Assembly (NCBI GenBank): GCA_030597485.1
Contig: JAUVRU010000111.1
Coordinates: forward strand, 1-6,914
DNA from: Anaerolineae bacterium
Lineage (GTDB): Bacteria; Chloroflexota; Anaerolineae; 4572-78; NAK82
Direction: 5' to 3'
Length of the DNA stretch: 6,914 nt
The notes under the pieces were generated by a model. That model made no database searches and was not told where the DNA came from. It was given only the letters and a program-made list of their open reading frames with translations. Of this stretch, positions 1-6,194 are shown piece by piece. Numbering within the stretch: the stretch's first letter is position 1; every line of letters starts with the position of its first letter. Made by a program: the position numbers and the translations under genes.

Positions 1-1071
1 GTATCTATGTGGGACTGGGAGATCGACACCTTCCTGAAATCCGAAGGTTTGAAAACTTTCGCCCCTCACAATCTGGAGATGGCCAGAAAGATCTGCCGCT
101 GTCTGGGTTTGAAGCGGGAACTGAAGACAACCACTTTCCTTGTCTTTCAGGACAATCCTGGCGAAGAAGGGTTCCAGGCGGATATCTTCAAGCGCTTCTA
201 CTGGTGGGAGGACCGCTGCACTCAGGCGATGAAGGAGAAGTTCGGTGTCACCATAGCCAAGAAGAGCTTCAAGCAGCTGGGTGAAGAGGCCAAACAGATT
301 CCCGATCGGGAGGCTGAGGGAGTCAAGAGGGACTGGAACCTGCAGACAGAGGGTGTCTCTCAAGGAGCGTTCAACAGCGCCCTCAAGATGTACATCGCGT
401 TGAAGCGGGAACTCGAGCGAGATGAGAACATCAGAGGCGTGGGCATCAACTGTCTCAATGAGTCCCACTTCTCAGATACCACTCCATGTCTGGCGTGGAA
501 TATGCTCTTCCAGGAACTGGGAATTATCTGGGGCTGCGAAGGGGATACCATGTCCCTGTTGACCAAGTACATCCTGCAAAAGTCTCTGGACGCCCACATC
601 ATGATGAGCAATCTCTATCCGTTTCTCATGGGAATGGCCGCCCTGAAACATGAACGAATTGAGGCATTCCCAGAGGTAGAAGATCCCCAGGACCACATCC
701 TGGTCGCTCATTGCGGCTATCTGGGCGTATTGCCCCAGCCCTTCGCCGCCGAATGGACCCTCAGGCCGAAGGTCCTGGCCATCGTTGATGAGAACGCCAC
801 CGCCATTGACGCCCGCCTTCCCACCGGCGACGTCACCCTGGCCAAGTTGCACCCCACGCTCAACAGGATTATGACGGTGAAGGGGTCTCTGGAAGGCTAC
901 GCGCAGTACCCTGGTTCTGACTGCAGAAACGGCGCCATCGTCAGGGTGACTGATGGTCACCAGCTGGTGAACTCGCTCTATTCCCATCATTACTGCATCC
1001 TGACGGGACGCAAGAGCGTGGAGATAAAGATGCTGGCCAGGGTATTCGATCTGGCGGTTGAGGATATCTAG
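1..1071 (+). CDS. L-fucose/L-arabinose isomerase-superfamily protein, C-terminal part (5' truncated by window edge)
   Basis: The frame is open from base 1 (V-S-M...), so the first visible Met at base 7 is probably internal. FucI-type proteins are usually about 450-600 residues, and 354 are seen here from that Met. Numbering from it, visible features are an N-E pair at 151-152, a C-E-G-D motif at 177-180 followed by a helix with LLTKYIL, an A-H-C-G motif at 234-237, and an H-H pair at 327-328 near the C-terminus. Fucose isomerase uses Glu, Asp and a late His to hold Mn2+; E152, D180 and H327/H328 are my candidate counterparts, not an alignment result. If catalytic, it would interconvert an aldose and a ketose in the cytoplasm. 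It ends with TAG, 191 bp before the next gene, so it may belong to a separate transcript. The family call rests on overall pattern; a distant, non-isomerase member is possible. Confidence 0.6.
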   Translation, partial: VSMWDWEIDTFLKSEGLKTFAPHNLEMARKICRCLGLKRELKTTTFLVFQDNPGEEGFQADIFKRFYWWEDRCTQAMKEKFGVTIAKKSFKQLGEEAKQIPDREAEGVKRDWNLQTEGVSQGAFNSALKMYIALKRELERDENIRGVGINCLNESHFSDTTPCLAWNMLFQELGIIWGCEGDTMSLLTKYILQKSLDAHIMMSNLYPFLMGMAALKHERIEAFPEVEDPQDHILVAHCGYLGVLPQPFAAEWTLRPKVLAIVDENATAIDARLPTGDVTLAKLHPTLNRIMTVKGSLEGYAQYPGSDCRNGAIVRVTDGHQLVNSLYSHHYCILTGRKSVEIKMLARVFDLAVEDI

Positions 1072-1109
1072 GGATTGGATTCCGGCGTTTCCTGCGGTAG
1101 CTCCATATC

Positions 1110-1147
1110 TTGCACGCCCATTTGCATCTGACGCGAAGCGTGCAAAT
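1110..1147. repeat. Nested, mutually exclusive inverted repeats (operator or attenuator-like)
   Basis: TTGCACGC at 1110-1117 is perfectly complementary to GCGTGCAA at 1138-1145 (8 bp, 20-nt loop). The same right half can pair differently. ATTTGC at 1120-1125 matches GCAAAT at 1142-1147, and ACGC at 1131-1134 matches GCGT at 1138-1141 across a GAA loop, giving a 10-bp stem with one 5-nt bulge. The two folds compete for 1138-1147. No T-run follows, so this is not a normal intrinsic terminator. An operator for a LacI- or GntR-type regulator, or an mRNA switch, is conceivable. No regulator gene is visible in the window. Confidence 0.4.
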
Positions 1148-1226
1148 ATCATACCCTCTGGGTGCTCCACGATTCGCCAGAGTCCAGCCAGGGAATCCGA
1201 AGCGTGTCAGCTTCACCACTTGGGTC

Positions 1227-1256
1227 GGAGGACAGTTCATGAAGCGTTCAAAGGAG
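1227..1256 (+). promoter_or_regulatory. Two alternative ribosome binding sites for the Gfo/Idh gene
   Basis: GGAGG at 1227-1231 stands 7 nt before an in-frame ATG at 1239. AAAGGAG at 1250-1256 stands 6 nt before the in-frame ATG at 1263. Both are good sites, so the start is ambiguous by eight codons. I prefer 1263 because the Rossmann strand (VRVCLVGAG) then begins a few residues in, as is usual for the family. Confidence 0.5.
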
Positions 1257-1262
1257 CAAGCC

Positions 1263-2315
1263 ATGCCTGATCAAGTGCGAGTGTGTCTTGTTGGCGCCGG
1301 CCGAGCGGGCAAGGTACACGCCCACTCGCTGGTCAGCCACATCCCCACGGGCAGACTGGCAGCCATCGTCGATCCCGTATCAGAGGCGTTGGCGAGCACG
1401 GGGGACGAGTTTGGCATAGAGGCCCGCTTTGAATCCCTTGAGGCAGCCCTGGACTGGGATCAGTTCGACGCCGTCGTCATCACCACCCCCACATTCACCC
1501 ATGAGTCCCTGGCCGTGTTGGCCGCCCAATCTGGGAAACACCTCCTTCTCGAGAAGCCCATGGCGCTCACGCTGGCCGAGTGCGACAGGATCTTGGCAGC
1601 AGTCGAACGGGGCGGCGTCCTGTTGCAGCTGGGCTTCATGCGCCGTTTTGATCCCGAGTTCGTGGCCGCGTTCGAGCGTATCCAGGCCGGGGAAATTGGT
1701 CAACCGATGATCGTCAAGTCGCTGACGCACGGTCCGGGTCTGCCGCCCCCCTGGGCACGTGATTTGAGGACATCCAACGGAATGCTGGCCGAAGTCAACA
1801 GCCACGATTGGGACTGCATCCGCTGGCTCATGTCATCCAATCCGCAACGCGTCTATGCCGAAGTCGCCAATTTCAAGGGAGAAGCCCGGGGTGTTGACAC
1901 TCCAGACTTCTACGACAACGTCCTGGTCAACATCCGGTTTGAGAGTGGCGGGTTGGGGAGCATCTCTGGGGTATGTCCTTGCGAATACGGATACGATGCC
2001 CGAGTTGAGATCGTGGGGGAACGAGGCATCATGCAGATCGGTGAGATGCAGGGACAGGCAGTGATCGTGTGCACGGATCGCGAACAGGGTCTGGTGACCC
2101 CTATCTACCGTACCTGGCCAGAACGATTCGCCTGGGGCTATATCCGCGAGATGGAGCATTTCATCCAATGCATCCAGACTGGCGCGCCGCCGAAGGTTGG
2201 CGGCCAGGATGGGCGTTGGGCAGTGGCCGGTGTTCTGGCTGCCACCAAGTCGTTCCTGGAAGAGCGTCCAGTGGCCCTAGGTGAGGTACTGAAGGGAGAA
2301 GAGAAGCCACGTTAG
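1263..2315 (+). CDS. Gfo/Idh/MocA family NAD(P)-dependent oxidoreductase (inositol 2-dehydrogenase-like)
   Basis: A 350-residue protein of normal family length. The N-terminal Rossmann domain starts with V-R-V-C-L-V-G-A-G-R-A-G (GAGRAG at 11-16). It is followed by the hallmark E-K-P (97-99), whose K98 matches the catalytic lysine of this family. The C-terminal alpha/beta domain carries N-S-H-D-W-D at 179-184. H181 fits the catalytic histidine of inositol dehydrogenases. The usual aspartate four residues before it is Glu (E177) here. Such enzymes oxidise a hydroxyl of a sugar, sugar derivative or cyclitol with NAD(P)+ in the cytoplasm. It is the first gene of the operon. Its TAG overlaps the presumed start region of the zinc-dehydrogenase remnant (ACGTTAG at 2309-2315), as in translationally coupled genes. 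The alternative start at 1239 adds eight residues. Family assignment is firm; the substrate is not. Confidence 0.9.
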   Translation: MPDQVRVCLVGAGRAGKVHAHSLVSHIPTGRLAAIVDPVSEALASTGDEFGIEARFESLEAALDWDQFDAVVITTPTFTHESLAVLAAQSGKHLLLEKPMALTLAECDRILAAVERGGVLLQLGFMRRFDPEFVAAFERIQAGEIGQPMIVKSLTHGPGLPPPWARDLRTSNGMLAEVNSHDWDCIRWLMSSNPQRVYAEVANFKGEARGVDTPDFYDNVLVNIRFESGGLGSISGVCPCEYGYDARVEIVGERGIMQIGEMQGQAVIVCTDREQGLVTPIYRTWPERFAWGYIREMEHFIQCIQTGAPPKVGGQDGRWAVAGVLAATKSFLEERPVALGEVLKGEEKPR

Positions 2316-2593
2316 CAGCTGTCTATCACGGACCTGAGGACCTGCACGTCGAGGAACACCCCAGGCCGACGGTCGGCGCTGACGATGCGTTGCTCAGGGT
2401 GGTCAGCGCTGGCGTCTGTGGCACGGACTTGCGGATACACAGCAGCCACCGCCAATACCCCGCAGGCGTGGAACGCATCCCGGGTCACGAAGTTGTGGGG
2501 AACATTGTGCAGGTGGGCCACAACGTGAAAGGGAAAGAAGCGTTCGCTGCCGCTGAGGATCGAGCGTCACCCAGGATCGTTGTCGAACCATGA
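2309..2593 (+). pseudogene. Zinc-dependent (MDR) alcohol/polyol dehydrogenase, start codon lost and centre deleted in frame
   Basis: The frame reads A-A-V-Y-H-G-P-E-D-L from its start, then C-G-T-D-L (zinc ligand C37) and P-G-H-E-V-V-G (H60, E61), then V-G-H-N-V-K-G: a perfect MDR N-terminal GroES-like domain to residue 75. It then jumps straight to K-E-A-F-A-A-A-E-D-R-A and ends R-I-V-V-E-P, a typical MDR C-terminus. About 250 of roughly 340 codons are absent, including the structural-zinc loop and the whole NAD-binding Rossmann fold. The jump lies near 2531-2540, where AAAG is repeated (AAAGGGAAAG). At the start position there is ACG (2309) rather than ATG, 10 nt after AAGGGAG (2292-2298). 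No ATG, GTG or TTG lies in frame between the upstream stop (2282) and TTG 2390. The 3' end overlaps the next gene by ATGA (2590-2593). The product cannot be an active dehydrogenase. An assembly deletion would look the same. Confidence 0.8.
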
Positions 2594-3597
2594 TCACCGA
2601 GGCAAGGCCGTTGTCACAGCCAAATGACGATACCCGCGCCAATGGCATGATCGTGACGGTCACCGGACCGGTCGCGTCTGACAAGGCCGGTGTCACTGAT
2701 GCGCACAATCACCTGTGGGTGGCAGCCGTCGACGGCATGGGTCCCGGGCTGCCCCAGCTCACCGACCAGTCAGGCATTCTCGACGAGCTGGTGGACTACC
2801 GAAAGGCCGGTGGCCGTACCCAGGTCGATTGCCAGCCCGGGGGATGCGGGCGCGATGGGCAGAAACTGTTGGAACTGTCACGCGCCAGCGGCGTGCACGT
2901 CGTAGCCTGCACTGGATTTCATCTGGAGAGATACTATCCCCCTGACCACTGGCTGTGGGGGGCAGACATCGACAAAGCACGGGTTCATTTCGTGCGTGAG
3001 ATTGCCGAGGGCATGGAAGAGACCCGGCCGCTGGCCCAGCCAGTTCGGGCTGGTTTCATCAAGATCGCCTGTCAGCCAACTGTGGCTGCCTCTCCCGCGA
3101 TCTTGATCGAGGCAGCAGCCGGGGCCAGCCTGGAAACGGGTGCCCTCACCGGCGTCCACACCGAGAAAGGCGCCGATGCCGAGACGATTGTCGCTTTGCT
3201 CCAGCGTCACGGCATTGCTGCCAGTCGTCTGGTGATATTCCATATGGACAAGCGGCCCGACTTTGGCCTGCACCGTGATCTGGCCCAACAGGGCATTCTG
3301 CTTGAATATGACACTTTCTATCGTCCCAAGTACCGGCCCGAGCAAAACGTCTGGCCGCTGCTGGAGAGTATGGTCGCCGCCGGACTTGACCGGCAGGTTG
3401 CCATTGGCACCGATATGGCCGACAGAGCGCTCTGGTCTCGACTTGGAGGCGGGCCAGGTCTGGTCGGGCTTGTCACCCGGATCGTTCCCCGGCTACAGGA
3501 GATTGGATGCACACCTGCGACCATCAAACGGCTGGTCGGGGAGAACATAACCACTCGGCTTGTCCGGGCCGCCAGTCACTCCAACACCAGCTTCTGA
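2590..3597 (+). CDS. Phosphotriesterase-family metal-dependent hydrolase (probable lactonase or related C-O/C-C hydrolase)
   Basis: A 335-residue TIM-barrel hydrolase of the PTE family (COG1735-like) at typical length. The binuclear metal ligands are all visible in order: H-N-H at 39-41 (strand 1), K158 in G-F-I-K-I (carbamylated lysine), H190 in T-G-V-H-T-E-K-G, H218 in I-F-H-M-D, and D275 in I-G-T-D-M-A. The common family form at strand 1 is HEH; here the middle residue is Asn, not itself a ligand. Bacterial relatives in sugar clusters hydrolyse lactones of sugar acids, so opening a lactone made by the neighbouring dehydrogenases is the likeliest role; an organophosphate is not expected. 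The chosen ATG overlaps the stop of the preceding remnant (ATGA) and has no strong Shine-Dalgarno, so it probably depends on upstream translation. The in-frame ATG at 2647, just before I-V-T-V-T-G-P, fits common PTE N-termini and is a fair alternative start. Confidence 0.85.
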   Translation: MITEARPLSQPNDDTRANGMIVTVTGPVASDKAGVTDAHNHLWVAAVDGMGPGLPQLTDQSGILDELVDYRKAGGRTQVDCQPGGCGRDGQKLLELSRASGVHVVACTGFHLERYYPPDHWLWGADIDKARVHFVREIAEGMEETRPLAQPVRAGFIKIACQPTVAASPAILIEAAAGASLETGALTGVHTEKGADAETIVALLQRHGIAASRLVIFHMDKRPDFGLHRDLAQQGILLEYDTFYRPKYRPEQNVWPLLESMVAAGLDRQVAIGTDMADRALWSRLGGGPGLVGLVTRIVPRLQEIGCTPATIKRLVGENITTRLVRAASHSNTSF

Positions 3598-3609
3598 GGA
3601 GAATTCCCC

Positions 3610-4206
3610 ATGCAACGTTCACAAGATCACCCATTCACCTATAGCATTCTTCTGTCCGGTGAGACGCTGGCTCAGTACCACAACCACATCACGCGCAAGC
3701 TGTCCTCTATGGAGGGGCAATATGCTGATGGAGCCGCCTTTGCCGCTATGCTTTCCCAGGAGGACGTGTTGGTCTACGAAGTCTACGAGATCGTCCGTCC
3801 CGAAGTCACCGGAGAGCTGATGACCGGTCTCTCTATCGTGCACCCGGGCAGGGTTGGCGAGGAGTGTTTCATGACCAAGGGTCAGTTCCACGCGGTACTG
3901 GAGACCGCCGAGATCTATCACTGCCTGGCAGGGGAAGGGGTGATGGTTATGGAAACCCCTGAAGGCGAATGGGCAGTGGAGGACCTACGCCCTGGCACGG
4001 TGCTGTACATTCCACCTCGATGGGCACATAGATCAGTCAACACAGGCAAGACGGAAGACCTGGTGACCTTCTTTGCCTATCCGGGCCACGCTGGACACGA
4101 CTATGGTACCATCGAGAATCGCGGCTTTCGCCAGCTGATCCTGGCACACGACCACGATGCGCATGTTGTGGACAATCCTCGATGGCACCTGCCGGAGGAG
4201 CGATGA
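3610..4206 (+). CDS. Cupin-type (archaeal-like) glucose-6-phosphate isomerase family protein
   Basis: A 198-residue single-cupin protein matching the Pyrococcus/Thermococcus phosphoglucose isomerase family, not the classical Pgi fold. Hallmarks are F-M-T-K-G-Q-F-H (87-94), A-E-I-Y (100-103), the stretch G-E-G-V-M-V-M-E-T-P-E-G (108-119), P-G-T-V-L-Y-I-P-P-R-W-A-H-R (128-141), A-G-H-D-Y-G-T-I (161-168) and V-D-N-P-R-W at 187-192. Metal ligands of the Pyrococcus enzyme correspond to Q92 (normally His), H94, E101 and H140, so one of four ligands is changed. The family interconverts glucose-6-phosphate and fructose-6-phosphate with Fe, Ni or Mn. In this operon it may isomerise another aldose/ketose, with or without phosphate. 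GAGGAG at 3596-3601, 8 nt before the ATG, supports the start. The stop overlaps the next gene's start. Confidence 0.88.
   Translation: MQRSQDHPFTYSILLSGETLAQYHNHITRKLSSMEGQYADGAAFAAMLSQEDVLVYEVYEIVRPEVTGELMTGLSIVHPGRVGEECFMTKGQFHAVLETAEIYHCLAGEGVMVMETPEGEWAVEDLRPGTVLYIPPRWAHRSVNTGKTEDLVTFFAYPGHAGHDYGTIENRGFRQLILAHDHDAHVVDNPRWHLPEER
4194..4200 (+). promoter_or_regulatory. Strong ribosome binding site choosing between adjacent ATGs
   Basis: GGAGGAG lies inside the end of the cupin isomerase gene. Two in-frame ATGs follow, at 4203 and 4206. Measured from the GGAGG core (4194-4198), the spacers are 4 and 7 nt. The second is the more usual distance, so I place the start at 4206, which gives a TGATG overlap with the preceding stop. 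Confidence 0.55.
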
Positions 4207-5174
4207 TGCCGAACCTCAAGTCCTGCCGGGTGTTGGTCACGTCTCGGTCCTATGCCCAAAATGATCCGCAGCTCCGGACTGAACTGGAGTCAACAGTCGG
4301 CGACGTAGTATACAGTCCGGCCGACCACCCCCTTTCCTCTTCCGAGGTGAAGGACCTGCTACCCGGTTGCCACGGCTATATCGCCGGCCTGGATGTGATT
4401 GATCGGACCGCGCTGGAGGCGGCCGACCAATTGAAGGTCATCGCCCGCTACGGTGTGGGTGTGGACAGGGTCGATCTGGACGCGGCCGCCGAAATGGGCA
4501 TCGTCGTCACCAATACGCCCGGCGCCAATGCCGCCTCCGTGGCCGAACTGACGGTTGGCCTGATGCTGTCCCTGACTCGCTCCATTCCCAACGCCAACGC
4601 AGCCGTGAAGGCCGGTGAATGGCCTCGACTGGCAGGGATGTCCCTCAAAGGCAAAACCGTCGGGTTGTTGGGTCTAGGAGCAATTGGAAAGCAAGTGGCT
4701 CGTCGCTTACGTGGCTTTGGCTGCATCATCCTGGCATATGACCCGATGGCCGACACAGTCTTTTCCGAGGCATACGACGTACAACTCAGACCTCAGCACC
4801 AGGTCATCAGCCAGGCTGATCTCCTCTCCCTCCATCTGCCGGTCCTACCCGAGACGCGGGGGATGGTTGACGCCGCTTTCTTGAGCCAGATGAAACCGGC
4901 AGCGTTCTTCATCAACACGGCACGGGGTGAGCTGGTTGACGAAGGAGCCCTTCTGGAGGCACTCCAGCGCGGTCACTTGAGGGGCGCGGCGCTGGACGCT
5001 TTTCGCGAAGAACCTCCAGGCCCAGACAACCCTCTGCTGGCACTGCCGCAAGTCATCGCTACACCCCACACTGGCGCTCACACCGACGGAGCCACCAATG
5101 CCATGGGCTGGATGGCATTGCGGGACTGCCTGGCTGTCCTTCGCGGCCAGGAGCCAGCCTATCGTGTGGTGTAA
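4206..5174 (+). CDS. D-isomer-specific 2-hydroxyacid dehydrogenase (phosphoglycerate dehydrogenase-like)
   Basis: A 322-residue NAD-dependent reductase/dehydrogenase of the D-2-hydroxyacid family. From the 4206 start, the substrate-side motif R-Y-G-V-G-V-D sits near 81-87. The nucleotide loop G-L-G-A-I-G is at 156-161 with D179 of A-Y-D-P closing the fold. The catalytic set is R240 (N-T-A-R-G-E), E269 (R-E-E-P) and H288 (T-P-H-T-G-A-H). All catalytic residues are present, so it looks functional. It lacks the C-terminal ACT domain of the long SerA enzymes, so a serine-biosynthesis role is not implied. In this operon it more likely oxidises or reduces a 2-hydroxy/2-keto sugar acid. It begins by TGATG overlap with the cupin gene and ends with TAA, 41 bp before the AroE-like gene. 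Starting at 4203 would add one Met. The exact substrate is unknown. Confidence 0.88.
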   Translation: MPNLKSCRVLVTSRSYAQNDPQLRTELESTVGDVVYSPADHPLSSSEVKDLLPGCHGYIAGLDVIDRTALEAADQLKVIARYGVGVDRVDLDAAAEMGIVVTNTPGANAASVAELTVGLMLSLTRSIPNANAAVKAGEWPRLAGMSLKGKTVGLLGLGAIGKQVARRLRGFGCIILAYDPMADTVFSEAYDVQLRPQHQVISQADLLSLHLPVLPETRGMVDAAFLSQMKPAAFFINTARGELVDEGALLEALQRGHLRGAALDAFREEPPGPDNPLLALPQVIATPHTGAHTDGATNAMGWMALRDCLAVLRGQEPAYRVV

Positions 5175-5215
5175 TGGGTTTGTGTAGACGATTATCCACT
5201 TGAGGAGAGATCTCA

Positions 5216-6091
5216 GTGCCACAAGAAACAGCCGTTCACTACCATGTCGTGACCAAAACCGCACCGACCTTCTACTTCGTCGGGGTGACCACTGCCAGAT
5301 CTTCGATTATGAACGTCTTTCCCTTGTGGGCAAGAGAGCTGGGTCGCCCGGAAGTCATAATCGAAGGGATTGATCTCAAGCTCCATGATGAAGTCGAGGC
5401 CTATCGTCAAACAGTGGCCCAGATCAAATACGACCCCCTCTCGTTGGGCGCGCTGGTTACCACCCACAAGATCGACCTGCTCGATGCCACCCGCGACATG
5501 TTTGACTATCTGGACCCTTATGCCGAAACCTGCGGTGAGGTCTCCAGCATCTCAAAGCGACAAGGGGCACTTGAGGGCCACGCCAAGGACCCGATTACGT
5601 CCGGCCTGAGTCTCGATGCCGTGTTGGGTGATGACTATTTTGCCCGCACCGGCGGTGCGGTCCTGTGTTTCGGTGCCGGAGGCTCGGCCGTAGCCATTGC
5701 GCTGCATCTCATCAACAAGCAGAAGCCAGGCGACCGCCCCAAGCGATTCGTCGTGGTCAACCGCTCAACGCCGCGTCTCGAAAGGCTGCAAGAGATGGTT
5801 CGGGGCCTGGACACGGACATCACCTTCGAGTACATACACAGCCAGGACCCGCACCGCAACGACGCCATCATGGCTGACATGCCGGAGGGAAGTGTGGTGA
5901 TCAACGCCACCGGCATGGGGAAGGACCGCCCCGGTTCGCCGGTGGCCGATTCTGGCCTCTTCCCGGTCAATGGCGTCGCCTGGGAACTGAATTATCGCGG
6001 CCAGCTCGATTTTATGCACCAGGCGCTGGCCCAAGAGGGGACACGAAGCGTGACGGTCGAAGACGGCTGGCTGTACTTCCTGCACGGCTAG
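5216..6091 (+). CDS. Shikimate/quinate dehydrogenase (AroE)-like oxidoreductase, apparently cut short by an amber stop
   Basis: A GTG start with GAGGAGA at 5202-5208 (7-nt spacer) gives 291 residues. The AroE architecture is clear. An N-terminal substrate domain has V-T-T-H-K (81-85), where K85 fits the catalytic lysine. D125 in G-H-A-K-D fits the catalytic aspartate. The Rossmann loop is G-A-G-G-S-A at 153-158, N-R-S-T is at 182-185 (NADP-type), and I-N-A-T-G-M-G is at 229-235. It differs from biosynthetic AroE: the H-S-x-S substrate motif reads A-R-S-S-I, and the G-A-V-N-T motif reads G-E-V-S-S. A specialised dehydrogenase for another hydroxylated ring or sugar acid is therefore likelier than shikimate synthesis. 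The stop TAG follows F-L-H-G, and the same frame continues with a plausible family C-terminal helix to 6181, so the final helix is probably missing. Upstream spacing and orientation put it in the operon. Confidence 0.82.
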   Translation: MPQETAVHYHVVTKTAPTFYFVGVTTARSSIMNVFPLWARELGRPEVIIEGIDLKLHDEVEAYRQTVAQIKYDPLSLGALVTTHKIDLLDATRDMFDYLDPYAETCGEVSSISKRQGALEGHAKDPITSGLSLDAVLGDDYFARTGGAVLCFGAGGSAVAIALHLINKQKPGDRPKRFVVVNRSTPRLERLQEMVRGLDTDITFEYIHSQDPHRNDAIMADMPEGSVVINATGMGKDRPGSPVADSGLFPVNGVAWELNYRGQLDFMHQALAQEGTRSVTVEDGWLYFLHG

Positions 6092-6181
6092 ACCCAGGTA
6101 ATCGCCCAAGTCTTTCACGTGCCCATCGAGGGCCAGCTGTTCGACCGGCTGGCGTCTATCGCTGCCGGAACGCGAAAGTGA
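6092..6181 (+). pseudogene. Displaced C-terminal end of the AroE-like gene after the TAG
   Basis: Directly after TAG (6089-6091), the same frame stays open for 29 codons to TGA 6179-6181. It reads T-Q-V-I-A-Q-V-F-H-V-P-I-E-G, then Q-L-F-D-R-L-A-S-I-A-A. This is a helix-like, protein-quality sequence of the kind that closes AroE folds (aromatic/Gly then Gln-rich helix). A Trp codon TGG changed to TAG by a single G-to-A would explain it (F-L-H-G-W-T-Q). The repaired gene would run 5216-6181 (321 residues) and end 13 bp before the next start. Other genes in the window use TAG as an ordinary stop, so recoding is unlikely. Confidence 0.7.
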
Positions 6182-6194
6182 AGGGGAAAGGATA

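Larger units (their letters stand above)
1072..1262 (+). promoter_or_regulatory. Intergenic region, probable control region of the downstream operon
   Basis: This 191-bp gap is the only sizeable space before the long + strand operon. An in-frame extension of the next gene to an upstream ATG-like start (near 1110) gives a stretch with no resemblance to Gfo/Idh N-termini, so I read it as non-coding. It holds the inverted repeats listed separately. A possible -10 box, TATCAT, lies at 1147-1152, with TTGCAT at 1122-1127 as a poor -35 (19-bp spacing). The promoter assignment is weak. Confidence 0.4.

Noticed and set aside
472..1170. A 232-codon minus strand open frame across the isomerase-like gene
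   Set aside because: It runs opposite a gene with good family motifs, has no recognisable domain, and is explained by high G+C content.
1110..1262. N-terminal extension of the Gfo/Idh protein to an upstream start
   Set aside because: The added residues do not resemble the family, and two good ribosome binding sites favour starts at 1239 or 1263.
5206..5213. Perfect 8-bp palindrome GAGATCTC next to the AroE-like gene's ribosome binding site
   Set aside because: An 8-bp palindrome occurs by chance and no second copy was noticed; not enough to call an operator.
6089..6091. TAG read as a sense codon (pyrrolysine or stop reassignment)
   Set aside because: The isomerase-like and Gfo/Idh genes end normally at TAG, and there is no downstream structure or other hint of recoding; a point mutation is simpler.
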